A DNA stretch of 64,000 nucleotides from positions 699,085 to 763,084 of the forward strand of contig NZ_JAJIRO010000004.1 of the NCBI RefSeq assembly GCF_025717535.1, in the 5' to 3' direction. The position numbers and the translations under genes are program-made. Shown here one piece after another: positions 33,736 to 46,792 of this stretch. Source of the DNA: Paucibacter sp. Y2R2-4. GTDB lineage: Bacteria > Pseudomonadota > Gammaproteobacteria > Burkholderiales > Burkholderiaceae_C. Under the pieces are notes generated by a model that was not told the origin of the DNA, made no database searches, and saw nothing but the letters and a program-made list of their open reading frames with translations. The first letter of the stretch is position 1. The number at the start of each line of letters is the position of its first letter.

Positions 33736-35036
33736 CAGTCGCCTTCAACCCATTCGATGCGAGTGCCCAGCGAGCAGATGTTCTCGACAAAGCGCGGGTG
33801 GGCGCGGCGGATCGGCGTGGCATTGCGAATCACCGACTTGCCCGGAATGCTGGCCGCCACCATCAGCAGGGCAATGGCCACGCGGATGATGTAAGGGCTC
33901 TCCACCTCAGCCGGATGCATGGGCTTGCCGCCGAAGGTGACCATGCGGTGTGGGTCGGACAAGAAGGCATGGCCGCCGAACTTGCTCAGCTCCGAGGTCC
34001 AGCCCATGGCGCCGTCATAGATCTTGTTCCAGAACATCACGCTGCCTTCGGCCTTGACGCCCAGGGCGACAAAGATCGGCAACAGGTCCACCGGCAAATA
34101 GGGCCAAGGCGCCGCCTCGACCTTTTGCAAAATATTGCGGGTGAAGGGTTCCTTGACCTTCAAAGGGCCATTGGTGACCGAGCGCGACCAGCCGTTCTCA
34201 TGAATGATCTGCACGCCGAACTTGGCAAACGTGCGGTCGATCAGCGGGAACTGCTCAGGCGTGGAGTTACGCACCTCGACCCGGCCGCCGGTGATGGCGC
34301 CCAAGGCCAAGAAAGTAACGATCTCGTGGAAGTCTTCGGCGAAAGTGAACTCACCGCCGCCCAGGCGCTCCACGCCGTCAATCGTCAGGCGCGAGGTGCC
34401 CAGGCCTTCGATCTTGGCACCCAGCATCTTCAGAAAAGCGCAGAACTCCTGCACATGCGGCTCGGAGGCGGCATTCATCAGCGTCGAGTGGCCCTGAGCC
34501 AGCGCGCCGCACAAGACAAAGTTTTCGGTGGTGGTGACCGAGGCGTAGTCGGTCCAGTGGTCATTCGCCTGCAGCTTGCCGGCAACCTTCAACACCAGGC
34601 CGTCGCTGTGGCGCTCGACCTCGGCGCCAAAACGCTGGAACACCTCCACATGCGGGTCGATCTCGCGCACGCCCAGGGTGCAGCCGGTCACATCGTCTTC
34701 AATGCGGGCGCTGCCAAAGCGCGCCATCAGGCCCGGCACCAACATGATGCTGGAGCGCATTTCTTCCGGCAGACGGTCGGTGGCGGCGTCGAAACAGGTG
34801 TTGCGGTGGTGCACATCCAGCACGCCGCTCGCGTAGTCGATCTCCACCGAGCTGCCCAGATTGCGGAAGACCTCGAGGATCTTCTTCACATCGGTGATCT
34901 CGGGGACCCCGCGCAAGCGCACCGGCTCGGCCGTCAACAAGGTGGCGCACAGAATGGGCAATACGGCGTTCTTGTTGGCGGAAGGGATGATGCGGCCCGC
35001 CAAAGGCGTGCCGCCGTGAACGATCAGATTCGACAT
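33735..35036 (-). CDS. MurA-like UDP-N-acetylglucosamine 1-carboxyvinyltransferase (divergent paralogue)
   Basis: 433 residues from the ATG at 35036; the frame extends to 35108, but MSNLIVHGGTPLAGRIIPSANKNAV is the natural N-terminus. The EPSP-synthase/MurA fold is clear. The enolpyruvyl-transfer residues appear kept: Lys22 (SANKNAVLP), Cys119 (TGCTLG, equivalent to E. coli Cys115) and an Asp in PYLPVDLLPIF equivalent to Asp305. Elsewhere it differs much from standard MurA (for example ATTENFVLCGALAQG-like and EAAPWPYLPVD segments). Burkholderiales usually carry a canonical murA elsewhere, so this may be a second isozyme or act on another UDP-sugar. First gene of a three-gene leftward operon. 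Confidence 0.8.
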   Translation of the reverse strand: MSNLIVHGGTPLAGRIIPSANKNAVLPILCATLLTAEPVRLRGVPEITDVKKILEVFRNLGSSVEIDYASGVLDVHHRNTCFDAATDRLPEEMRSSIMLVPGLMARFGSARIEDDVTGCTLGVREIDPHVEVFQRFGAEVERHSDGLVLKVAGKLQANDHWTDYASVTTTENFVLCGALAQGHSTLMNAASEPHVQEFCAFLKMLGAKIEGLGTSRLTIDGVERLGGGEFTFAEDFHEIVTFLALGAITGGRVEVRNSTPEQFPLIDRTFAKFGVQIIHENGWSRSVTNGPLKVKEPFTRNILQKVEAAPWPYLPVDLLPIFVALGVKAEGSVMFWNKIYDGAMGWTSELSKFGGHAFLSDPHRMVTFGGKPMHPAEVESPYIIRVAIALLMVAASIPGKSVIRNATPIRRAHPRFVENICSLGTRIEWVEGD

Positions 35037-35183
35037 GAAGACAAGAGGGGCGCGAGACTGGATGAAGCGACGATTATCGACGCTGCGCGCCGCCGAGCTT
35101 GAGGGCATGGGTTTTCGGCCGCAGCGGTGCTAATCTGCGCCAGCGCCGCGCCCCATCCCCTCCCGGCTGCTCAAGGCCTCTTC

Positions 35184-36284
35184 ATGGATCTGCAACGTCG
35201 TCAGTCGCTTCTGTGGCCGCCCACGGCCCTGGCCTGGGCGGCAGCGCTGCGCGCGGGCCAGGCCCTGGGGCAGATCGCCCCCGGCATGGAACAGATCGAA
35301 GCCGCAGCCCGCAAGGAAGCCTGGCTGCACAGCGCCGGTATGCCCAATTACTGGGCAAATTGGGAAGCCAGCTGGGCAGACCTGAAGCGGCTCTACGGCC
35401 TTCAACACCGCGATTGGGACCTGACCAGCGCCGAAAGCTTAGACCGCATGGAGGCCGAGGGGCGCAGCGGCAGTCTGGATCTCGCCGATGTGGGCTTTGA
35501 ATATGGCGCCATGGCGCGCGGTCGCGGCATCAGCCGGCCCCACAAACCCAGCCACTGGGCGCAAATCCCCGACTGGGCCAAAGACAGCGAGGGCTATTGG
35601 GCCCTGGCCTACACAGGCACGGTGGCTTTTTTGATCAACACCCGACGGCTCGACGATCGTGGTGTGCCACGCAGCTGGGCCGAGCTGTTTGAGCGCGGCC
35701 ACAAGGTGCTGGTCGGCGAGGTGGGCTCATCGGCCCTGGCCAGCGCCGGCATATTGGCGGCGGCGATTGCGCTTGGCGGTCATGAACAAGACCTCAAGCC
35801 AGCCTTGGAGCGCTTTGCCCGGCTGGCGGCCAAGGGCCTGCTGTCAACGCAAAGCCCCTCGCAGGGGCGGGTGGAGGCCGGCGTCGCCGATGTCTACATC
35901 ACCTGGGACTTTCTGGCCCTGGCCATGCGCGAGCGCCTGAGCCGGCCGCGCGACTTCGAGGTCTTGATCCCCTCCGATGGTTCGGTGACCAGCGGCTACA
36001 CCACCCTCATCAACAAGCATGCCCCGCACCCGAATGCCGCCTTGCTGACGCGCGAGTACATCTTCAGCGACGCCGGCCAAACAAATCTGGCGCGTGGCTA
36101 TGCGCGGCCGATCCGCATTGATCAGCTCAAGCTGCCCCCGGCGGTCAGCCAGGCCCTGCTGGACCCCGCGCAGTACCGCAAGGCCCGCGCCGTGAAGGCC
36201 TTTGTCTGGGCCTGGGAGGCGAAGAAGCTGGCGCAGTCCTGGGCCAAGGACGTGCTCAGCCAAGCCGCGCCCGCCCCGCGCTGA
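35184..36284 (+). CDS. Extracellular solute-binding protein (spermidine/putrescine or iron type)
   Basis: 366 residues from the ATG at 35184 (an upstream in-frame start would begin inside the divergent gene's promoter). The N-terminus MDLQRRQSLLWPPTALAWAA is a signal sequence, possibly Tat-like (QRRQSLL). Type 2 periplasmic binding protein features: ADVGFEYGAMARGRG, WALAYTGTVAFLINTRRL, VGEVGSSALASAGILAAAIALGG and VYITWDFLAL. These resemble PotD/AfuA-like proteins. There are no permease or ATPase genes nearby, so it is an orphan whose transporter must be elsewhere. It is divergent from the MurA-like operon. Confidence 0.82.
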   Translation: MDLQRRQSLLWPPTALAWAAALRAGQALGQIAPGMEQIEAAARKEAWLHSAGMPNYWANWEASWADLKRLYGLQHRDWDLTSAESLDRMEAEGRSGSLDLADVGFEYGAMARGRGISRPHKPSHWAQIPDWAKDSEGYWALAYTGTVAFLINTRRLDDRGVPRSWAELFERGHKVLVGEVGSSALASAGILAAAIALGGHEQDLKPALERFARLAAKGLLSTQSPSQGRVEAGVADVYITWDFLALAMRERLSRPRDFEVLIPSDGSVTSGYTTLINKHAPHPNAALLTREYIFSDAGQTNLARGYARPIRIDQLKLPPAVSQALLDPAQYRKARAVKAFVWAWEAKKLAQSWAKDVLSQAAPAPR

Positions 36285-36498
36285 GCGGCCACTTCAGACG
36301 CACCAAAGCGCCTGAGTGGAATGGGGTCAAGCGGCCCCCTGCTGGGAAACAGGCAAAATCCCCCCGGCGGCCTTTTTAGAGTCGGCCATCTATTTGATGA
36401 AGCTTTGATGTAACGCGTACTGGCCTGCGGCAACTTCCCGCCTAATGCGCGCTGTTTTTTGACCTTGCCCTGAGCCCTGTGCTCGAAAGTTGAATTCG

Positions 36499-37764
36499 AT
36501 GAAACGTCTGGATGATTTCCGCCTGCGCCTGGGTCGCCATGAGTTGGTGCCCATCGTGATTGGAGGCATGGGAGTCGACATCTCCTCCTCCGACCTGGCC
36601 TTGGAGGCCGCGCGCCTCGGCGGTATCGGTCATATCTCCGACGCGATGGTGAATACCGTCACCGACCGCCGCTACAAGACCAAATACGTCAAGGCCAAAC
36701 AGGCGCAGTACCAGTACAACGTCGCCTCGGAAGACAAGTCCGAGGTCAAGTTCAATCTGGAACACCTGGCCGAAGCCACACGCGCGCATGTGGAACACAC
36801 CATGTCGCGCAAGCAGGGCAAGGGTCTGATCTTCATCAACTGCATGGAAAAGTTGACGATGAACGGCCCGAAGGAAACGCTGGCCGTGCGCATGAACTCG
36901 GCGCTGGATGCCGGCATTGACGGCATCACCCTGGCGGCCGGCCTGCATCTGGGCTCGTTCGCCTTGATCGCCGAGCACCCGCGCTTTCGCGAAGCCAAGC
37001 TGGGCATCATCGTCTCCTCGCTGCGCGCGCTGCAGCTGTTCCTGAAGAAAAACAGCCGCCTGAACCGCCTGCCCGACTATGTGGTGATCGAAGGCCCGCT
37101 GGCCGGCGGCCACCTGGGCTTTGGCATGGACTGGGCCGAGTACGACCTGGCCACCATCGTCACCGAGATTCACCAATACCTGCTGGCCGAGAAGTTGGAG
37201 ATTCCGCTGATCGCCGCCGGCGGCATCTTCACTGGCAGCGATGCGGTGCGCTTCCTTGAGCTGGGCGCCTCGGGCGTGCAGGTCGCCACGCGCTTCACCG
37301 TCACCCGCGAATGCGGCCTGCCGGACGACATCAAGCAGGAATACTTCAAGGCCAGCGAGAGCGACATCGAAGTCAACGAGATCTCGCCCACCGGCTACCC
37401 GATGCGCATGATCACTTCCAGCCCCGGCATTGGTGACGGCATCCGCCCGAACTGCGAGGCCTATGGCTATTTGCTCGATGCCAATGGCAAGTGCGCCTAC
37501 ATCAGCTCCTACAACCGCGAAGTGGCCGCCCATCCCGGCGAGCGCCGCGTCAAGGTGCAGGACAAGACCTGCTTGTGCACCCATATGCGAAACTTCGACA
37601 TCTGGACCTGCGGCCAGCTGACCTGGCGCCTGAAAGACACCACGCATCGCAACCCCGATGGCAGCTACCAGCTGCTGACGGCCGAGCATGTGTTCAAGGA
37701 CTACCAGTTCAGCACCGACAACCGCGTCGCCCTGCCTGAGCCGGAGTTGGCGGTCAGCGCCTAA
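36499..37764 (+). CDS. Nitronate monooxygenase / 2-nitropropane dioxygenase-like flavoprotein
   Basis: 421 residues from the ATG at 36499 (a TTG at 36490 is a weaker alternative). TIM-barrel FMN enzyme: IVIGGMGVDISSSDLALEAARLGGIGHIS at the start, the active-site-type block VVIEGPLAGGHLGFG near residue 205, and the phosphate-binding IPLIAAGGIFTGSDAVRFLELGASGVQVATRF. The C-terminal 120 residues, with cysteines in DKTCLCTHMRNFDIWTCGQLTWR, are longer than in simple nitronate monooxygenases and might bind a metal or cluster. Members of this family oxidise alkyl nitronates or, in FabK-like relatives, reduce enoyl chains. The exact substrate is unknown. It stands alone. Confidence 0.85.
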   Translation: MKRLDDFRLRLGRHELVPIVIGGMGVDISSSDLALEAARLGGIGHISDAMVNTVTDRRYKTKYVKAKQAQYQYNVASEDKSEVKFNLEHLAEATRAHVEHTMSRKQGKGLIFINCMEKLTMNGPKETLAVRMNSALDAGIDGITLAAGLHLGSFALIAEHPRFREAKLGIIVSSLRALQLFLKKNSRLNRLPDYVVIEGPLAGGHLGFGMDWAEYDLATIVTEIHQYLLAEKLEIPLIAAGGIFTGSDAVRFLELGASGVQVATRFTVTRECGLPDDIKQEYFKASESDIEVNEISPTGYPMRMITSSPGIGDGIRPNCEAYGYLLDANGKCAYISSYNREVAAHPGERRVKVQDKTCLCTHMRNFDIWTCGQLTWRLKDTTHRNPDGSYQLLTAEHVFKDYQFSTDNRVALPEPELAVSA

Positions 37765-37785
37765 AGGCAAAGGGCGCGGGTCAAC

Positions 37786-38355
37786 TCAGACGCGCGTCCA
37801 ATCCATCAGCCAGTTTTCTTCCCAGCTTTTGCCCTGGTCTCGCGATACCGCCTGATACCAGCGGCAGCTGCGGGGCGTGATGCGGTCCCAGACGCCGCGC
37901 ACGATGATGGGCGTGTCGCCGTCCTGGTCTTCGGAATCCCAAGTACCAACGCCCTGCACAAAGCTGCCCCAGGCGGGTGGCGGCGTCAGCACGCCGCTCT
38001 TGCTATTGACCCAATGGTCGGCCCAGAGCTTTTTCTCCGCGTCCAATAAGCGCAAGCCCATGCCGCTGAAATTGCGCTGCGGAATGCGCAGCTCTTCAAT
38101 GCTGGCCCTGCCGGCCAGAATGCCGAAGACCGTGGCCTCGCCCTCAAAGCTCTCCCAGACGCCGTTCTTACGCTGGCGGTTTTTGATGCGCCATTCGCCG
38201 CTCAAGAAATCAAAGTCGCCGGGCTTGCCGGTGGCGGCGGGAGGCTGACTGGCGGCTTGGGCCGAGCCCAGGCTCAGCGGGCCCGCAGCGGCCAAGGTGG
38301 CGGCTGCAGCCTGCAGCAGGTTTCGGCGTTGAGGGTCGGTGGCGTTGCTTTCCAT
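37786..38355 (-). CDS. Exported protein of unknown function with DUF1579-like features
   Basis: 189 residues. The N-terminus DPQRRNLLQAAAATLAAAGPLSLGSAQAA is a signal sequence of twin-arginine appearance (QRRNLLQ) with cleavage near AQA. The mature part (FDFLSGEWRIKNRQRKNGVWESFEGEATVFG, LLDAEKKLWADHWVNSKSG, RGVWDRITPRSCRWYQAVSRDQGKSWEENW) resembles small beta-barrel proteins annotated DUF1579 in other bacteria, but I am not certain. AGGAG precedes the ATG. It is convergent with the nitronate monooxygenase-like gene and appears monocistronic. Confidence 0.7.
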   Translation of the reverse strand: MESNATDPQRRNLLQAAAATLAAAGPLSLGSAQAASQPPAATGKPGDFDFLSGEWRIKNRQRKNGVWESFEGEATVFGILAGRASIEELRIPQRNFSGMGLRLLDAEKKLWADHWVNSKSGVLTPPPAWGSFVQGVGTWDSEDQDGDTPIIVRGVWDRITPRSCRWYQAVSRDQGKSWEENWLMDWTRV

Positions 38356-38438
38356 GAGCAGGCACTCCTATGAGGTGAAACGAGTGCTTTCACTTTAGGA
38401 GGCCATCAGGACAGAAGCCGCCCTGTATCGAACCGTGC

Positions 38439-39320
38439 TTAGCGCAAGCTCTCGTTCAAGACCGTGGCCAGGCGCCGAGCCGCGGCCGTCAGCTGCGCCA
38501 GCAGAGTCGAGTCATGGCCTTCGGCATAGCGCTCATCGACCTTGTGCCCATCAGGGTAGAAGCCCGCTGCGCTGGCGATCTGGCAAGAGGCTTGCGCCCA
38601 CGAAGCGGGCTCGGCCTCGGCGCGCGCGGCGGCCATCACTTGCGAGCGCTGCAAGGCCGGGTTTTGCGGAGAAGCCGGCTTTTTGGCTTGCGCGCCTGCG
38701 GCGTTTGACGCTTCAGCGGCCAGCTGCGATTGCAGCGCCTGCGCGCCGCCGGGGCGATTCAGAATCAGGCCAGAGTCCCACAGCGAATGCAGATTCGAGC
38801 CACGCCCGAAACCCTGCACCTGATAGCTATTGCCGCCGCGATCATCGGCAAAGCCGGCATGCAGGGGCTGATGCACATCGCCCACCAGATGCACCACGTA
38901 TTTCAGGGCCTTCAGGCGCTGCTCATCCGGCGCCGCGCTTTGCAAGACAGCCCGCTGCCGCTGGATGGCCTCGACGACGCAAGCACCGTCTTCGCAATCC
39001 CGCTGCGGCTCGTAAGTGCAAGCGGCATCGCGTGGAAAGTTGACGTAGTGCCAGTGGCCGGTTTGCGGCGAGCGGTGTTCATCCGCCCAGGTAGAAATGG
39101 AGGCCAGGCTGCTGCCCGGCTCCAGCGCCAGCAGGCGCTCCACCTCGGCGCGCGCCGCAGGGCTGAGCTGCTGCTCGGCCACGCGGGCGATCAAACGGTG
39201 GCCATCAGCACCCCAGGCCTGCGCGGACAGAGGCTGCATCAGAGACAAGGGCAGAGCAAAAACCAAGAGGGCGCGCCACTGAACGGGAGGGCGCGCAGAC
39301 AAATTCAAAGGAGACAACAA
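38439..39320 (-). CDS. S1/P1-family nuclease, exported
   Basis: 293 residues. Signal peptide with cleavage after LSAQA, so the mature enzyme starts WGADGHRLIA; in S1/P1 nucleases this N-terminal tryptophan itself binds a zinc ion. Other ligands fall in HYVNFPRD, VVHLVGDVHQPLHAGFADDRGGNSYQV and NLHSLWDSGLI. A disulfide-type block CTYEPQRDCEDGACV is present. The enzyme degrades single-stranded DNA and RNA outside the cytoplasm, perhaps for phosphate or nucleoside salvage. The frame opens with TTG codons only (39320, 39317 or 39308); no ATG gives a full signal peptide. An insertion of about 25 Ala/Lys/Gln-rich residues precedes the C-terminal helix. Confidence 0.9.
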   Translation of the reverse strand: MLSPLNLSARPPVQWRALLVFALPLSLMQPLSAQAWGADGHRLIARVAEQQLSPAARAEVERLLALEPGSSLASISTWADEHRSPQTGHWHYVNFPRDAACTYEPQRDCEDGACVVEAIQRQRAVLQSAAPDEQRLKALKYVVHLVGDVHQPLHAGFADDRGGNSYQVQGFGRGSNLHSLWDSGLILNRPGGAQALQSQLAAEASNAAGAQAKKPASPQNPALQRSQVMAAARAEAEPASWAQASCQIASAAGFYPDGHKVDERYAEGHDSTLLAQLTAAARRLATVLNESLR

Positions 39321-39484
39321 GGGCGGCGGACTTCAAGAACACAACAGAGAAAAGGAAAGAGAAACCAAGACCCAAGCCCCCGTCGCACAGCTTGTCGCTT
39401 CAGCACGCAGCCCAAAGAACGGCGGCCGGGCCGGATTGTGCCAAAGCACGTTCGAGCCCAGGCCAAGTGCCCGGCTAGGCCAGG

Positions 39485-39697
39485 CTAGTGCAGCCCTGGT
39501 GCCTGTCTGAGTTTGCTTGCGACCTGCATCAAGATATCGGCCATGGCCGGCCGCAGTTGGCTGGGCACTTGTGCAGCGAAGCCCGAACCCTGGTCGCCCT
39601 TGATCACGATGACGATGGCGCCCAGCGCATGGGTCAGTTCGCGCACCTCGGTGCACAGCTCTTCATACATTCCTCCGCCTGGCTTTTCTTCACTCAT
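39485..39697 (-). CDS. Small conserved-type protein of unknown function
   Basis: 70 residues from the ATG at 39697, which has a good GGGGAG ribosome binding site; the longer frame upstream is Pro/Arg-rich and unlikely. The sequence MYEELCTEVRELTHALGAIV, then IKGDQGSGFAAQVPSQLRPAMADILMQVA, is amphipathic and probably helical, with no signal or membrane segment. I do not recognise it. It lies between an exported nuclease and an Lrp-type regulator, divergent from the latter. Confidence 0.55.
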   Translation of the reverse strand: MSEEKPGGGMYEELCTEVRELTHALGAIVIVIKGDQGSGFAAQVPSQLRPAMADILMQVASKLRQAPGLH

Positions 39698-40019
39698 GTG
39701 GTTTGACTCCCCTTGCTCCCGATTGGCCCGCTCATCATGCAAGCCAGCTGGCTCATACGGTGAGCCCTGAAACGCCAAAACCCCAGGCGCTTGTGGCGGC
39801 TGGGGTTTCAAAGGCGGCAGGGCTGGATGACGAGACGGTGAGTGCTCATCCCTGGGCCGGCGGAGGTGTGGCGTCGGCCTGCTGCGCAAAACAGCGGGTT
39901 TGTGTAGAACCCATGCATTCAGTGTAGGCAGCCGGCCTGAGCAGAAAATTGCGAAGATGGCAAAAGACGCTCTGCATTTAGCAGAAAATTGCTCAAACCA
40001 TCAAATCCAAGGCATACAC
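39698..40019. promoter_or_regulatory. Divergent region with paired direct repeats upstream of the Lrp/AsnC regulator
   Basis: 322 bp without a gene. AGCAGAAAATTGC occurs at 39940-39952 and again at 39980-39992, exactly 40 bp apart, which is close to four helical turns. The sites lie 30-80 bp before the start of the Lrp/AsnC gene and could be bound by its octamer for autoregulation. The remainder (39720-39900) is unremarkable. Confidence 0.55.
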
Positions 40020-40496
40020 ATGGAATTGGACCGCATCGACCGCCAGATTCTGGAGGTTTTGCAGCAAGACGGCCGGATCAACAACCAAGACCTGGCCGAC
40101 CGCATTGGCCTCTCGCCCTCGCCCTGCTTGCGGCGGGTGCGCGCACTGGAAGAAAGCGGGCTGATCGCCGGCTACCGCGCCCTGCTGGACGCCAAAAAGC
40201 TGGGCCTGAGCCTGATGGCCCTGGTGCACATCTCCATGGACCAACACACGCCCGAGCGCTTCGCCAATTTCGAGGCCTCGGTGCAGGTGCTGCCCGAGGT
40301 GCTGGAATGCTTGCTCATCACCGGCCAGGCAGCCGACTACCAACTCAAGCTGGTGGTGCGCGATATGGACCACTTCCAAGCCCTGCTGCTGGGCAAGCTG
40401 ACGCGCATCCAAGGCGTGACCGGGGTGCATTCAAGCTTTGTCATGCAGCAGGTGATCTCTCGCACCAGCCTGCCAGTCCAGTTGGGCACAAGCTGA
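40020..40496 (+). CDS. Lrp/AsnC-family transcriptional regulator
   Basis: 158 residues from the ATG at 40020; a longer frame exists, but MELDRIDRQILEVLQQDGRINNQDLADRIGLSPSPCLRRVRALEESG is the exact family N-terminus with its winged helix-turn-helix. The C-terminal RAM/AsnC ligand domain follows (SLMALVHISMDQHTPERFANFE, ECLLITGQAADYQLKLVVRDMDHFQALL). It senses an amino acid and regulates metabolism or efflux genes. The paired direct repeats upstream suggest autoregulation. No amino-acid gene lies beside it, so its target is unknown. Confidence 0.93.
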   Translation: MELDRIDRQILEVLQQDGRINNQDLADRIGLSPSPCLRRVRALEESGLIAGYRALLDAKKLGLSLMALVHISMDQHTPERFANFEASVQVLPEVLECLLITGQAADYQLKLVVRDMDHFQALLLGKLTRIQGVTGVHSSFVMQQVISRTSLPVQLGTS

Positions 40497-40596
40497 TAAG
40501 GCCCACAGCAAAATCCCCGAACCAGCGCGCCCGCCGGCCGTGCAATCGAGCTATCCTGCAAGCGATTCAGCAGCCGCCCTCCCCAGGCCATCGCCT

Positions 40597-40845
40597 ATGA
40601 AACGCCAGCCGGTTCTTGCCATCGCCCATCTCCCGGCCATCTTGGCGAGCGCAGTGCCGACCATGGTGGCGCTGCTACGAAGGAGAAAGTTCGACAGTCT
40701 GCAGATCAGCCCCGATTCCTTCATCTCACTCCCTAGCACCGCCCCCAATCGGCATGAAGAGCCTGTGGCTCTGACCATGAACGAGCGGCTGCAAGCTTGG
40801 CAGCAACAGAAGGTGTCCCCTCTCTCGACGGAACTCAGCCGCTGA
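40597..40845 (+). CDS. Possible small protein, translationally linked to the next gene
   Basis: 82 residues (MKRQPVLAIAHLPAILASAV...). Its stop overlaps the next gene's start as TGATG, which is why I list it. A mildly hydrophobic stretch (LAIAHLPAILASAVPTMVALL) is near the N-terminus, followed by polar sequence. Nothing is recognised and the composition is not decisive, so it could be an untranslated leader. Confidence 0.3.
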   Translation: MKRQPVLAIAHLPAILASAVPTMVALLRRRKFDSLQISPDSFISLPSTAPNRHEEPVALTMNERLQAWQQQKVSPLSTELSR

Positions 40846-41981
40846 TGAAAACAAGATCCTTGCACCACATTCCGCACAAGCCAGCACCAAGAATTGGCGT
40901 GCATCATCACTTCGGCCAAAGGGTGCCAGACAGCCGCGGCACAGAGGGCGCTCTCGGCCTCCAACAAGCCCAGCAGGCGCTGCATGAACAACAATGGCAT
41001 CTGGCCACCGAACACTGTGAGTCGGTGCTGCAAACGGCCACCTCCAACAAAGTCTTGACACAGACGTGGCTGACGCTGGCGCGCGCACTTTGGCATCAAG
41101 GCGAACTGGTGGGCAGCTTTCAGGCGGCCTTGCAATGCCAGGAAGCAGCGCAACGAGGTGCAGATGTCGCCAGCGCCATCAGCGCCGCCACGCTGGCAGC
41201 CTTTGCCCTGGCCGAACTGGATTGGACCGAGCCAGCGCTGGAGCTGGCGCGTCGCGCGCTCGACCTCGCGCAAAGACCCAGCCAGTTCAAACTGCTGCCG
41301 ACCGCCCTGTCTTGTGCGGCTCATGTAAACGCCCGACGCGCCGACTTGGAAGCCTCGGAGCATCTGCATATGCGAGCCCTGTCCTTTGCCCGAGAAAGCG
41401 GCGATGTGCAGGCCATGCAGCTGGCCTACGACAACCTGATGTTGTCCTTCTCGATGATCATTCGTACCGCGCAAGCCGCGAGTCAGGCCCGCCTGACCGA
41501 GGCCGTCAGTGCGCGGGCCCGCAACTACGCGCCTCAGATCCGAAGCCTGTTGGAACACCCGCAGCTGGACGAGTGGCGCCGCATCAGCCTGATGCATCAG
41601 CTGGGCGAAATGCTTTGCCTCTGCGGCGATTTGGACGAGGCCGAACCCTTGCTGCAGAACAGCCTGAAACAAGCGCTGAACCTCGACGCCAGCTACTCGA
41701 GCCTGACCACTCAGACGGCATTGGCTGAGCTCTACCACCGCAAAGGGGAACCCGATCAGGCACTGACTTGGCTGCGCGACAGCCTGGCATTGAGCGATGT
41801 TGCTGCCTCCGGCTATCAAAGGCATCTGCGCGCCCTTTGCCTGGCCGAGACCTGCTATCGCAGCGTGGGGCAAACGTCCTCAGCCGACGCCCTGGCCCTG
41901 CGCGCCAGCGCTGCTCGTGCAGGTCACGAGGCCATGCGCACGCAATTGGCCGCTCGATCCGCCTGGCCCTTGCGGGTTTAA
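40845..41981 (+). CDS. TPR-like helical-repeat protein
   Basis: 378 residues from the ATG at 40845. The body is a chain of helical hairpins of tetratricopeptide style, for example ALHEQQWHLATEHCESVLQTA, AFALAELDWTEPALELARRALDLA, MLCLCGDLDEAEPLLQNSLKQALN and ALAELYHRKGEPDQALTWLRDSLAL. There is no signal peptide, DNA-binding domain or enzymatic domain. Such proteins usually serve as protein-binding scaffolds; similar repeats occur in the sensing parts of some regulators and diguanylate cyclases. Partner unknown. It is convergent with the phosphopantetheinyl transferase gene. Confidence 0.65.
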   Translation: MKTRSLHHIPHKPAPRIGVHHHFGQRVPDSRGTEGALGLQQAQQALHEQQWHLATEHCESVLQTATSNKVLTQTWLTLARALWHQGELVGSFQAALQCQEAAQRGADVASAISAATLAAFALAELDWTEPALELARRALDLAQRPSQFKLLPTALSCAAHVNARRADLEASEHLHMRALSFARESGDVQAMQLAYDNLMLSFSMIIRTAQAASQARLTEAVSARARNYAPQIRSLLEHPQLDEWRRISLMHQLGEMLCLCGDLDEAEPLLQNSLKQALNLDASYSSLTTQTALAELYHRKGEPDQALTWLRDSLALSDVAASGYQRHLRALCLAETCYRSVGQTSSADALALRASAARAGHEAMRTQLAARSAWPLRV

Positions 41982-42580
41982 GCCGAACCGTGATCCGCGT
42001 TGAGCGGCAGCGCCAAGCTAGCCACCCAGCCCGCCGGCAGCGCCAGGGGCTGACATAGGCAGGCAGCGAGGGCAAGCGCCCGTTCAGCTTCGTCTGAGCA
42101 TTCAGCGAGCGCCAGGCCCTTCAGCTTGAGCCGCGCCTCATGATCGGCCCAGGCCTGGGCAAAGCCGGCGCCATTTTTCGCCAGCAAGCTGGTGTGAACT
42201 TGCAGCCCTAGGTAGTCGCGCGCCACCGCTGCCCAGTCGGGTGGCGTTTCATCGCGCACGACATCGATGCCAATCGGTCCCTGCAAGTTCACGGCCGCCA
42301 GAGAAAGCCCCACTTCGTGGCTGAAAGAGAGGCCCATCGAATCCCTGAGGCCCGGGCCTTCCAAGCGCGGCGGCTGGCCTGGCACCGAGTTGATGCCAAT
42401 GGTGCATAACGGTATTTTCAAGCGCATGGCCAAGGCCTCGCGCAGCGCATTGCGCAGCCGTGCCCGAGCCTGCGGGCGCGGCAGCTGCGGGTCCAGACGC
42501 AGCGCCAGCACAAAGACACTGATGCACGGGTCTATCGCCTCCCCAGGCCAAAACACGACTGGCAGCGCCGAGGCCTCCAT
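41978..42580 (-). CDS. 4'-phosphopantetheinyl transferase (Sfp-like)
   Basis: 200 residues. The magnesium-binding motifs of the superfamily are present: GIDVVRD with Asp106, and WADHEARLKLKG with Glu148 and the following lysines (usual form WxxKEAxxK). SFSHEVGLSLAAVN matches the SxSH/GxxAVA block. The enzyme transfers phosphopantetheine from CoA to the carrier domain of the synthetase encoded just upstream, 10 bp away on the same strand. It is shorter than Sfp (about 225 residues), mainly at the N-terminus, yet keeps the catalytic parts. Confidence 0.85.
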   Translation of the reverse strand: MEASALPVVFWPGEAIDPCISVFVLALRLDPQLPRPQARARLRNALREALAMRLKIPLCTIGINSVPGQPPRLEGPGLRDSMGLSFSHEVGLSLAAVNLQGPIGIDVVRDETPPDWAAVARDYLGLQVHTSLLAKNGAGFAQAWADHEARLKLKGLALAECSDEAERALALAACLCQPLALPAGWVASLALPLNADHGSA

Positions 42581-42590
42581 CCGCCTCTCC

Positions 42591-46778
<4,188 letters not shown>

Positions 46779-46792
46779 GGGACAATCCGGCC

